A stretch of 64,000 nucleotides of DNA from Hofstenia miamia. Its lineage: Eukaryota; Xenacoelomorpha; Acoela; Hofsteniidae. The notes under the pieces were generated by a model. It had not been told where the DNA came from. It did no database searches and saw only the letters and a list, made by a program, of their open reading frames with translations. Both the position numbers and the translations under genes were made by a program. Every line of letters begins with the position of its first letter. The first letter of the stretch is position 1. The stretch spans positions 81,796-145,795 of the forward strand of contig CABFPE010001059.1 in NCBI GenBank assembly GCA_900660155.1. The letters run 5' to 3'. Shown here piece by piece: positions 45,986 through 57,130 of the stretch.

Positions 45986-46439
45986 TTATTTCTCCATAAT
46001 TAAAAATTTTTCCATGTCTTTTAAGTATTGTTATCAGTTGTTTTCTCTCTTCTGCGCTTAGGTGCTGATACTCCTCTTCGCTTATTTCTGGTATTTGGTA
46101 CTCCTTGTTTTCTTCCTGAATCAAGTTTATCACCTTCTCCACCATTTTCTTCTCGGTTCTAACTTTTTTTCCTTTTAACCTCAACGTGTGTTTTTTGATA
46201 TTGACTGTGTGGTTGGTTGCATTTAACATTGGTATTACGCCTCTGCCCTTCTTTAGTACACACAAACTTGATGGTATGGCAATTTTCTTTGTATTTATGC
46301 CTTTCTGATCATAAATCATAACTTCAGACGTGATCTCACTCTCCGTTTCTATTTGGCACATCTTCCAATTATTCGGTAGAATTTTCTCATTTTCCGTTAA
46401 CCAAAATTCTATAGTTCCCTGTTTCTTGCTCTTCTCCAC
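45873..46439 (-). pseudogene. Protease-RT linker remnant, copy 4
   Basis: Contains only the linker (MCQIETESEITSEVMIYD, IAIPSSLCVLKKGRGVIPML) and the first part of the RT leader (FNYGEISVGKAIGET). No catalytic domain is present. Confidence 0.75.
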
Positions 46440-46458
46440 ACGTAGTTATCGTTTCCTC

Positions 46459-47241
46459 TTATATCGGCTTTGTATCCGTTGTGGTCTTACATTTCTCTTT
46501 CACTTGTTTCGTTATATTAACGACCAATTTTTCAACAAACTTGTCCTCTGTTTGACAGTTTTTATATATTTCGGACTGTGTTTCTTCTCCAGGTACACTT
46601 TTGCTTAGTTTCTCTGGTTCTCGTACTATAATGTTTTTGATCACTTTGACACTATTTTCTTTTTCTTTCTCTGTTTCATCATTTGTTAGTGTTGTCAATC
46701 GAATTTTGTCTTTTAACTCATCTATTTGCAGCTGCTTTAGAATATTGTCTTCTCTCAAATTCACGTTCTCTTCATGCATTTGAGTGATCATCTGCTTTAG
46801 ATTCTCACTCTCCATTTTTATTTCCTTATTCGCTTCTATTAGTTTCTCGATTTGTTTTTGGAAGACATTTCTCTGCTCTGTTAATCTAGAGCTAGTGTCC
46901 TGCGTGATTTCTTCGATACGTTTGTCTTTATCAGCATTCGCTAATTCTATTTCGAACATCCTTTGAGTTAAATTCTCTATTTGTAACATTAGCTTATGCC
47001 GTTCATTATTATTATTATCCTGTATTACTTTTCTTAATTCAATAATCGACATTGCTGTACCTTCGTCTTCTTGCAATGCCATCTCTGTTGGGGAATTTTG
47101 ACTTTCAGGGGATGTGTTAACAACCGCTGGGGTTGTTTGGTTTTGGGGTGTCCTTTGAGTTTTGGCTTTAGTTCTTTGCTTTTTCCTTGAATTTACCATT
47201 TTAATAATTACTAAAGGCAATTGTAATTTGGGATCCCTCAC
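46459..47241 (-). pseudogene. gag: gag N-terminal region, copy 4
   Basis: Coiled-coil part of gag ending TTTDTKPI as in copies 1 and 3. The frame is open upstream of the shared MVNSRKKQ start, but the extra residues (MRDPKLQLPLVIIK) vary between copies and are probably leader. Confidence 0.75.
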
Positions 47242-47441
47242 CAGTATTTGTACTCTTGGTTCTAATCATCTTTTTGCTTGTTTTCTTCTTCATTTTGAGC
47301 GAGAAGAAACAACTATCTTAACCCACTCGTAAGTTCGTAGTATAATTCTTGTTCGTAACTTTCCATACACTTCTGTTAACTATTACGCCATCTGTTTTCT
47401 CTCCTTGGTGCACGCTCTTTGAGCGCCTGTCACGGTCGCCA

Positions 47442-48750
47442 TGTAGAATCATGCCAACTCAACATGAGGGTGTTATTTAGAGAAAGCTATTACTTTTCTT
47501 AGATTAACCACGAATCCGAGTTGACACTTTTCCGTTTTCTCTCCTGTGCAATAAGTGTGTGTTTCATTAAACTAATTTAATCTGCAAGAGCCTTTGTAGC
47601 TACTTAATTAACTCAACTTATTTAGGTAAAGCAGAGAGCTTGGAAGACAGGATCGACACCCAAAAGTAGACGTGCATTTCCAGGAACGCACTCGCCAGCT
47701 GCATCTTACCAATGGAACTGTTGATGTGAGATAGAGAACAATAAGGGAATGGCATTGTGAATAGCGAACTCAGTGTAAATGGAATGGCAACTACCTAGTA
47801 ATTTAGTGCATTGATTGTTTTTGTTATTACGAACTAGTGCAATAAACGAAGTGGTGCAACCATTCGGCTGTAATAGCTTATTATGAGTCCCTACATTTAA
47901 TAACCCTACATATAGATAAGTAAATAATATCCCTTTATACATGTAAACAATCAATGCCGCCAGCGTGAAATAAGAACAGTAAGTCGGCCAAAGGTCTCCC
48001 TTATATGACATTGAGCAACATGTAACAACTATTAGAGTACCGATATGTAGTAATAGATAAAGATACAATCGTAATAACCATCTAAGTGTAACCACTGTAA
48101 AATCATTCATCATCATGTAACATTGTAAAGATAGTAACAAATAACTAGGACTTATCAATAACATAATCAACATGTAAGACGCGTAGGTCGCGATAACTCT
48201 ATCAGACAAGCAATGACGATTAGAAAAGCTATAACGGCAAAAAATCGGACAAGCATCCATAACCTTAGAGTACAGTGTTAACTGGGGTTGGGGAACCACC
48301 ATACAGTTACCCTAGTTAATATACGTTTAGCTTTCCATTTAAATATACAAAATGACCTGACAATAGAAAACGAATCCAAAGTAGATTTGCTCATCAATAG
48401 TTACATCTAATTCATTATATTTATAGCACTTTGGTGATAAACAACTAAATACTCGACAAGTACCTGTTAATCTTTCTTGTTGACAGTTTTTCCCTCGCTT
48501 TAATATTTCTGCTAATTTTACGCAACGTCAGCTTTAATTTGACTATGCTGTTTGACCATCTTTAGTTTTGTCAAATACCGTCGAGTATAATTTTAAGTAT
48601 AATTGCACAAAACATTTACAAACTGAAAATAATCAATCTTATCATGATTTACAATTTAATCATTATAATCAATAATAAATTTAGTCTTTGTTTCCATATC
48701 CTTTTCCTCTCATCTTGACCAATCATGATAGAATGATGGATTATGTCACA
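47442..48750 (-). repeat. LTR L5 (1,309 bp), shared by copies 4 and 5
   Basis: Short LTR class, 4,606 bases after L4. The ORF3 regions that follow in copies 4 and 5 keep that same offset. Polypurine complement of copy 5 at 48751-48760. Confidence 0.9.
47706..48302 (-). CDS. LTR-encoded membrane-like ORF in L5 (198 aa)
   Basis: Full-length open frame. The N-terminus matches L2 (MDACPIFCRYSF) while the first membrane-like stretch matches L4 (LISPSYLLLSLQCYMMMND), so the LTR itself looks recombinant. The conserved tail is intact. Confidence 0.55.
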   Translation of the reverse strand: MVVPQPQLTLYSKVMDACPIFCRYSFSNRHCLSDRVIATYASYMLIMLLISPSYLLLSLQCYMMMNDFTVVTLRWLLRLYLYLLLHIGTLIVVTCCSMSYKGDLWPTYCSYFTLAALIVYMYKGILFTYLYVGLLNVGTHNKLLQPNGCTTSFIALVRNNKNNQCTKLLGSCHSIYTEFAIHNAIPLLFSISHQQFHW

Positions 48751-48767
48751 CTCCCCCTCCAGCATAG

Positions 48768-50623
48768 CTAATTAAGGATGACCACTCTCTCTCCATGTAC
48801 CATCTCGGCCGCCTTTTTGATTATCTCATTGGCTTCTTTCATCTCCCACGTGACGTTTTCATACGCTTCATCTTTCGTAATTTTTAATACGACATCTTTC
48901 TCTGTTGTTAGCATTTTCTTGTGTCTTAAGAACGACGGGTTCTTTAGGGATTTAGCTATCGTACACATACTCCGTAATTCGTTTAACTTTTCGTTGAATA
49001 TCTCGTAGTGTTTTCTGTAGAGTTTCATACCCTTTATGGCTATCATCAATGTCATAATCGCGTCAATTCTACTGGTGTGCGCCAAATCTGGATGAATCGT
49101 CGTATTAGGGTAGAAGAATTCGTATGTTGATCGTAATGATTTTGAAATCGACGCTTCGTCATAAAATGCACTTATTTTTTCCAGTACTTCTTCTTCGGTG
49201 ATGTTTTCCGGTTCGTTCTTTCCTAATCTGACCATGGTGATAATTTCTACTCTCCTCATTACGTCGTAGTATCGATATCGTGAACTCCAAAGTTCTCCCC
49301 ACACAATGTCATTGATCCCAGAGAATAATATCACAGTTTGTGTCGACCTTTTTTCGATTTCTGCTCGGACTTTCTTGATTTGTCTGCATATTGGTTCTCC
49401 TTCTCTATAGAGGTCATAAGGTGTAACTTGCCCTTCTATAAAGACTCTTTCTTTATTATCATTCTTTAATAAGATCTCTTTTGACTTCTTGTAACGATCG
49501 TCATTGACTATTCTTTCAGCTGCTTGTCTGCTGTTGACATATGTATTTTCTTCGTGCCACATTGCTTTAATGGCTCTTTTGTCTTTTAATCTCCAAGTTG
49601 GTAGCAGCATTGGTATGAAGATAGTCGGAGGTGGCGCGCATTTTAATATCGTTGTCATTGTTTTCTCTTCTATCGCCTCATATGAGCCTTGCATTTCTGC
49701 CGTTGTGGCCATACCGAACGTAGCAGGATAATTGTTCTTCGACTTCTTAATGTTTTCCCAGAAAGTATCGGTTAAACCATTCTTCATTAAATTCTGGGCA
49801 GTCTCAGGTTTTATTATCATTTTCGACGTAATACACTCTATGTCCACTGCAATCTGGTTTTGTGGCTCCAATAATTCGTCTATCTCTTGTCTGGTAAATG
49901 CTTCCGTACAGAGAACTTTAATTAACGATTTGGTTTCTCTTTCATACACTTCTCCAAATATTCTTTGTACAATATTGTTTGTTCTTTCTCGTCGCACCGT
50001 GATTTCTACTAACAGTCTTTCGTCATCGGTGTCGACCCATGATAATTCGCTGGGCTCCTGTTCGCCCCACTTCTCCATATTAACTTTATCGATTACTCGT
50101 TGTGTATTCGGAGTTAAGGCTATGTTGGTAGATTGTTCTTATCAATGACGATTGGGATCGCATAACTTTCATTCTCTTTGGTGGAAGTACTGTGTTGTAT
50201 TAGCCTCTTAGTTTCTGGCGATAGATTGTCGTAAGAATTATATCTCATTTTTCTGTTTGCTATGAAATAGGGATGTATTCTATCTCGTCCTATTTTTGTC
50301 ATGCGGCTCTCTCTTTCTTCCGATCGTGATGATTTTGTAGTTGTTGACGTTTGTCTGTACGAAAAAATTCCTGAGCTTGTTGTTGTGGGGATTGAGCTCG
50401 TTGACGGTATCTGCTAAGTATCCATATCAGAGTCATCACTTATGGGTTGTGTATCCCAACTCTCCATAGCACTTGGGCAGATCCCCGTTTTGTTTGCTAG
50501 TTCTATTATGCTGGGCCTTCCCAATGTATGTTGCTGTACTAACAGACTTGTAAAATGTTTTTCGAATCTTTGTTGTACCTTTTTAGTCAGCATAATTAAA
50601 AATTTTTCCATGCCTTTTAACAA
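48768..50623 (-). pseudogene. ORF3 region, copy 5 (rearranged)
   Basis: The C-terminal part (LVEITVRRERTNNIVQR to HGERVVILN) is well kept. Upstream are short ORF3 pieces out of their usual order: an HPYFIANRKMRYNSYDNLSPET piece, a SWDTQPISDDSDMDT piece and a QQHTLGRPSIIELANKTGICPS piece. This copy therefore went through more than one internal rearrangement. Confidence 0.75.
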
Positions 50624-50630
50624 CTATTGT

Positions 50631-51428
50631 TTAATGTTTTCTCTCTTCTGCGCTTAGGTGCTGGTACTCATCTTCGCATATTTCTGGTATTTGGTACTCC
50701 TTGTTTTCTTCCTGAATCAAGTTTATTACCTTTTCCACCATTTTCTTCTCGGTTCTAACTTTTTTCCCTTTTAACTTCAACGTGTCCTTTTTTATATTGA
50801 CTGTATGGTTAGTTGCATTTAACATTGGTATCACGCCTCTGCCATTCTTTACCACACACAAACTTGATGGTATGGAAATTTTCTTTGTATTTATGCCTCT
50901 CTGATCATAAATCATAACTTCAGACGTGACCTCACTCTCCGTTTCTATTTGGCACATCTTCCAGTTATTAGGTAGAATTTTCTCATTTTCCGTTAACCGA
51001 AATTCTATAGTTTCTGTTTCTTGCTCTTCTCCACACGTAGTTATCGTTTCCTCTTGGACGGATATAGTCCTGTTTGTGTAGTCAATTATACATTTGTTAT
51101 CCATCAAGAAATCATTTCCTAATATTACTTCATAGGGAAGCGCATTTTTTTCGGTGTCTATTACTGTAAATGTTTGCGAGAATGTGGTGTTAGCAATTCT
51201 CATCGGTACTTCCAATATTTTCCCTTTTGTATCGATGTAATGTCCTGAAGCATTGAGTAATCTGCTATTTTCTTTTTCCAACTTTTTCTTATCAATTCCT
51301 ATCCTTGCCGCACATTCGTCGGTAATGATGGATATTACCGCTCCCGTATCAATGGTTGCTTTAACCATCACTCCATTTATGACGACCGTGATTGTATTTG
51401 TCTTAATCAGGTCCGTTACAATCAACAC
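50631..51428 (-). pseudogene. pro: Protease and linker region, copy 5
   Basis: Protease with IDTGAVIS and VILGNDFLMDN, followed by the linker up to YQHLSAEERK. The protease part is almost identical to that of copy 2 at an offset of about 18,674 bases. No RT domain follows. Confidence 0.8.
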
Positions 51429-51460
51429 GGGTGCACGTTTTTCTGGAGGCGGCGCTCCAT

Positions 51461-53175
51461 CTAATTTAAATTATCGTCTTTTAATTCTTCTTCTTGTTCC
51501 GGCTCATCTTCATCTTCCAATAAGTCTTCTTCTTCAAAGTAAGCCTCCTCCTCTTCTATGAAATTAATCTGACGTTTACAAAATTTCTTTGTATGTCCTT
51601 TTTTTCCGCATGTTTGGCATTTCAAATCTTTTCGGTTTATACGTTTTACCGTACCGTCTTTCAATTTTATTTTGATAATTTCTTCCTTTGGTTTCCCCTC
51701 ATCGTCCTTTTTAGTTTTGTTTGTACTAGTATTTATTGCCGGTACTATTTTCGTTGTAGATGATTTTTCATTGATTCGCGCATTATTTTCCATCGTTACT
51801 TGGATTCCCAAACCCTTTCTTATCATCCTCTCTAGCGAGTCATCCGCATCGCATTTAATTTCAAATTGTTGCCGGATCGGTTCTGGTAGTCCTTTACAAA
51901 TATGCGAGAATAGATCGTATTTAGAATACGTGCTCTCTCTTGAGCTAAGTTTCAATAACCTCTCTACTTGTGACATGTAATTTCATAAATCCTCTTGCTT
52001 GTTCATCTTTAAGCTATTTAACAACATTCGATATTGGCTTTTAAAGCTTTCGTCGTCGTAATATCGTTGATATTCTCCAATTAATTTTTTGTAGTTCGAT
52101 TTAGTCTCTAGATCCAGCACTAGGTAATGCTGGTAAGCTGCACCTCCTAGATATAGGGGAAATCGCGCCGCCGCCTGTTTTGTATCACTTTTCTCTCCTT
52201 CATGCTCATCTCGAACATCTGAATCCACTCTTTAAAAGTGGGGGAATAGCTATCAACTCTCCCCGTAAATTTCGGAAGTATTGCTTTGCATGCCGGTGTT
52301 TCACTATCTTCCTCTTCCTATAATATTGTTTCCTCATATATCGGCTTTGTGTCTGTTGTGGTTTTACATTTCTCTTTTACTTGTTTTGTTATATTGACGA
52401 CCAGTTTTTCAACGAACTCGTCCTCTGTTTGACAATTTCTATATATTTCGGACTGTGCTTCTTCTCCAGGTACACTTTCGCTTAGTTTCTCTGGTTCTCG
52501 TACTATTATGTTTTTGATCACTTTGACACTATTTTCTTTTTCTTTCTCTGTTTCATCATTTGTTAGTGTTGTCAATCGAATTTTGTCTTTTAACTCATCT
52601 ATTTGCAGCTGCTTTAGAATATTGTCTTCTCTCAAATTCACGTTCTCTTCATGCATTTGGGTGATCATCTGCTTTAGATTTTCACTCTCCATTTTTATTT
52701 CCTTATTCGCTTCTATTAGTTTTTCGATTTGTTTTTGGAAGACATTCCTCTGCTCTGTTAGTCTAGAGCTAGTGTCCTGCGTGATTTCTTCAATACGTTT
52801 GTCTTTATCAGCATTTGCTAATTCTACTTCAAACATTCTTTGAGTTAGATTCTCTATTTGTAGCATTAGTTCATGCCGCTCGTTATTATTATCCTGTATT
52901 ATTTTCCTTAGTTCGGTTATCGACATTGCTGCACCTTCATCTTCTTGCAATACCATCTCTGTTGGGGAATTTTGACTTTCGGGGGATGTGTTAACAACTG
53001 CGGGGGTTGTTTGGTTTTGGGGTGTCCTTTGAGTTTTAGCTTTAGTTCTTTGCTTTTTCCTTGAATTTACCATTTTAATAATTACTAAAGGCAATTGTAT
53101 TTTGGGATCCCTCACCAGTATGTGTACTCGTGGTTCTTTTCCTTTAATCTTCTTTTTGCTTGTTTTCTTCTTCAT
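51461..53175 (-). pseudogene. gag: gag region, copy 5
   Basis: All gag parts are recognisable: coiled coil, capsid (AAARFPLYLGGAAYQHYLVL, YDLFSHICKGLPEPIRQQFE), zinc knuckle CQTCGKKGHTKKFC and acidic tail. It is broken in about two places. Confidence 0.8.
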
Positions 53176-53323
53176 TTTGAGCGAGAAGAAACAACTATCT
53201 TAACCGTCTCTTGAGTTCTTCTTGTTCGTAAGTCTCCATACACTTTCGTTACTTTTCTTAACTATTATGTCATCTGTTTTCTCTCCTTGGTGCAAGCTCT
53301 TTGAGCGCCTGTCACGGTCGCCA

Positions 53324-54692
53324 TGTAGAATCATGCCAACTCAACATGAGGGTGTTATTTAGAGAAAGCTATTACTTTTCTTAGATTAACCACGAATCAG
53401 AGTTGACACTTCTCTCCTTTGTAATATTTGTAATAAGTGTGCGGTTTATTAAACTAATTTAAGCCTTTGTAGCTGCTTAATTAACTCAACTTATTTAGGT
53501 AAGGCAGAGAGCTTGGAAGACAGGATCGGCACTCAATAGTAAACGTGCGACTCCAGGAACGCACTCGCTAGCTGCATCTTACCAATGGAACTGTTGATGT
53601 GAGATAGAGAAGATAGAGAACAAGAATGGAATGGCAATGTGAATAGTGAACTCAGTGTAATGGGATTGTCAACTACTTAATAATTTAGTGCATTGATTGT
53701 TTTTGTTATTACGAACTAGTGCAATAAACGAAGTTGTGCAACCTTGCCGCTGAACTAGCTTATTATGAGGCCCTACATGTAATAACCTTACATATAAATA
53801 TATATCTAATAACCCTTGATACATGTAAACAATCAACGCAGTCGGCAGAAAACAATAACTAGAAGTCGGTCTATAGTCTACTGTGTGAAACATTGAGCAA
53901 CATGTAATAACGATCAAATAAACTCTTAGTAATAGAATATCAAAAGACCATTGTAATAACCATTTGAATGTAAATACTATTAAGCCAGCAATCAGCATGT
54001 AATATAATGAATGTAATAAATAACTTGAGTTCATCGGTAAAATAATTAACATGTAAGACCTACAGGCTGCGATAATACTATCAGACAAGCAATGACGATA
54101 AGGAAAGCTATAACAGTAAAAAAACTCCTATACCTATCCGTAACCTAAGAGCCCACAAGGTAACTACAGCTGTCGCCCTCCCCGCTGTGGAATAGCTATT
54201 AGGAGGCTGCTCCAGCATACCTTTAACCGGATGTGGGAACCACCATACAATTACCCTAGCTCGTAGATGTTTAGCTTTCCATCAGAATATAAAATAACCT
54301 GACAAAAGAAAATGAATCCAAAGTAGATTTGCTCATCAATAATTACATCAGATTCATTATATTTATAGCACTTGGTGATAAACAACTAAATACTCGACAA
54401 GTACCTGTTAATCTTTCTTGTTGACAGTTTTTCCCTCGCTTTAATATTTCTGCTAATTTTACGCAACGTCAGCTTTAATTCGACTACGCTGTTTGACCAT
54501 CTTTTGTTTTGTCAAAATACAGTCGAGTATAATTTTAAGTATAATTGCACAAAACATTTACAAAGTGAAAATAATCAATCCTATCATGATTTACAATTTA
54601 ATCATTATAATCAATAATAAATTTAGTCTTTGTTTCCTTATCCTTTTCCTCTCATCTTGACCAATCATGATAGAATGATGGATTATGTCACA
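53324..54692 (-). repeat. LTR L6 (1,369 bp), shared by copies 5 and 6
   Basis: Long LTR class, 18,673 bases after L3 and nearly identical to it over its right three quarters; the first 300 bases differ more. Primer-binding site of copy 5 on the left, polypurine complement of copy 6 at 54693-54702. Confidence 0.9.
53669..54088 (-). CDS. LTR-encoded membrane-like ORF in L6 (139 aa)
   Basis: Same start as the L3 ORF (MSDSIIAACRSYMLI) and the same hydrophobic core, but a shorter C-terminus ending CTKLLSS. It is the least complete of the array LTR ORFs except L7, which lacks the ORF. Confidence 0.45.
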   Translation of the reverse strand: MSDSIIAACRSYMLIILPMNSSYLLHSLYYMLIAGLIVFTFKWLLQWSFDILLLRVYLIVITCCSMFHTVDYRPTSSYCFLPTALIVYMYQGLLDIYLYVRLLHVGPHNKLVQRQGCTTSFIALVRNNKNNQCTKLLSS

Positions 54693-54709
54693 CTCCCCCT
54701 CCAGCATAG

Positions 54710-57130
54710 CTAATTAAGGATGACCACTCTCTCTCCATGTACCATCTCGGCCGCCTTTTTGATTATCTCACTGGCTTCTTTCATTTCCCACGTAACGTTT
54801 TCGTACGCCTCATCTTTCGTAATTTTTAGCACGACGTCTTTCTCTGTTGTTAGCATCTTCTTGTGTCTTAAGAACGACGGGTTCTTTAGAGATTTAGCTA
54901 TCGTACACATACTCCGTAATTCGTTTAACTTTTCGTTGAATATATCGTAGTGTTTTCTGTAGAGTTTCATGCCCTTTATGGCTATCATCAATGTCATAAT
55001 CGCGTCTATTCTACTGGTGTGCGCCAAATCTGGATGAATCGTAGTATTTGGGTAGAAGAATTCATACGTTGATCATAATGATTTCGAAATCGACGCTTTG
55101 TCATAGAATGCACTTATGTTTTCCAGTACTTCTTCCTCGGTGATGTTTTCCGGTTCATTCTTTCCTAATCTAACCATAGTAATAATTTCCACTCTCCTCA
55201 TTACGTCGTAGTATCGATATTGCGAACTCCAAAGTTCTCCCCACACAATGTCGTTGATCCCAGAGAATAATATCACCGTTTGTGTCGACCTTTTTTCAAT
55301 TTCTGCTCGGACTTTCTTAATCTGTCGGCATATTGGTTCTCCTTCTTTTCTCATCATCGGCAATACCAACTTATCATTGTATGTTAATGTGATCATTAGT
55401 ATCCAAATGGCTGTTCTCGCTCTGATCCCTGGGGCATTAATTTCTTCAAACATTTGTGTTTTAAAGTTCCTCTTAGCTTCCATTTCATACGCTCTTCTCA
55501 TTTCGTATAACGTAGCTTCAGTACTTTTATGATACTTCTTAGTGGGCGATTTTATGTCTATCAGCGGCCACTCTTCATGCGTAGGCTTTTCTGCTTTAAT
55601 CTCCGACCATACTGTCGCTATCTTTTCCAAATGCTCAGGTGTTTGGTTTATACTGCACTTTAGAAACAAATTTCAAGTCTCTTCCAAATTTTCAGTTATC
55701 CCCAGCAATTCCATAGTGCGTGTTTGATAATACATATTGATCGCGATTTTAGGTTCCACCATGATTCTCTCCGCTGGGGCTATTTCATTAATTTGTAAGT
55801 CCACTTTTATCAGTTCAGATATTCTTCTTGTACCATTATCCAATGTGAACAAATTATCTAATTTGATTTCCAATTCTTTTATACAGTCCGGTAATTCTTC
55901 TGATTTCTGTGTTACGATTAGTATTACCCTCGTCTTCTGTTTCTTAGCTATTTTGAGTGTTTCTTCGATGTTAGTTTGAAGTCTTTTTGATTCTATCTCA
56001 GCGTCTTTTACAAAATAAACTATTGTCAGATGGTTTTTATCGAGGTTTACTTGTTCACACTCGTTTACAATTTTGTCTTTGTTCTTTATTAGTTTCTGTA
56101 CATCTTTCATGGTGAACTGTTCATCAAACGTGATATGGACTGTACTTTTGAAGTATGGTCTGTTAAATTGTTCCTTCATATCCTCTTTATATGCTATTAT
56201 CGTATTGCAAGTTGGACGATTTTTCTTATCAATGACTATTGGGATTGCATAACTTTCGTTCTCTTTGGTGGAAGTGCTGTGTTGTATTAGCCGCTTAGTT
56301 TCTGGCGATAGATTGTCGTAGGAATTATATCTCATCTTTCTGTTTGCTATGAAATAGGGATGTATTCTATCTCGTCCTATTTTTGTCATGCGGCTCTCTC
56401 TCTCTTCCGATCGTGACGATTTTGTAGTTGTTGATGTTTGTCTGTACGAAAAAATTCCTGAGCTCGTTGTTGTGGGGATTGAACTCGTTGACGGTATCTG
56501 CGAAGTATCCATATCTGAGTCATCACTTATGGGTTGTGTATCCCAACTTCCCATAGCTACTGAAGTTATTTCCTCGCCGCCCTTTAATTGGCTTTGAGTA
56601 CTTGTTGTTGCTGTTTCCTCGCCGCCCTTTAGTTGGCTTTGAGTACTTGTAGATGTTGAAGGGGAGTGTGCATAATTCGGTATTTCCAACCTCATGCCCT
56701 TTAATTGGTGATCAGTATCTTGTAGATGGCCCTCATTTATCCGCCTGCCCGTTAATTGACATTTGGTAGAGGGTGATTTTTCTTTTATTGTCTCCATCCT
56801 CATACCCTTTATTCGGTAATCAGATTGAGGAGACCTCCTTCTTATTCTTTGTCTCTTATTGGTAGGTGTCATCTGCTCCGTCTTCATACTCTTTAATTGG
56901 TAATCTGACTGTGGAGCTCTTCTTCTAACTCTCCGTCTCTTATTGTTAGGTGGTGAATTCTCCATCGTCATGCCCTTTATTTGGCAATCGGATAGCGGAG
57001 ATCTAGCTTTGTTAGTGGAGCTTGTCGATGTTCCCTCTGTCCTCACGCCCTTTATTTGACGATCGGTCTGCGGGGTCCTTCTCCTTCTTACTCTCCTCGA
57101 TTTCAGTGGTGATCGTTCCGTTCGTTTCAT
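54710..57130 (-). pseudogene. ORF3 region, copy 6
   Basis: Starts 119 bases inside the end of pol in another frame (MKRTERSPLKSRRVRRRRTPQ). It keeps the arginine-rich Q-[IL]-K-G repeats, the HPYFIANRKMRYNSYD segment and the C-terminal FSGINDIVWGELW part. Broken and shorter than in copy 1. Essentially identical to the copy 3 region. Confidence 0.8.

Larger units (their letters stand above)
44145..47441 (-). mobile_element. Family B copy 4, internal region (shortest form)
   Basis: Internal region of 3,297 bp between L4 and L5; primer-binding site 47426-47441. It keeps the gag N-terminal region (46459-47241), a protease-RT linker piece (45873-46439) and the ORF3 C-terminal part (44162-45985). 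It has no protease, RT or integrase and could only be non-autonomous. It combines the shortened gag form of copies 1 and 3 with the shortened ORF3 form of copy 2. Confidence 0.85.
48751..53323 (-). mobile_element. Family B copy 5, internal region (short form)
   Basis: Internal region of 4,573 bp between L5 and L6; primer-binding site 53308-53323. Parts: gag (51461-53175), protease (50631-51428) and scrambled ORF3 pieces (48768-50623). RT and integrase are absent. It is broken, with several breaks. Confidence 0.85.
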
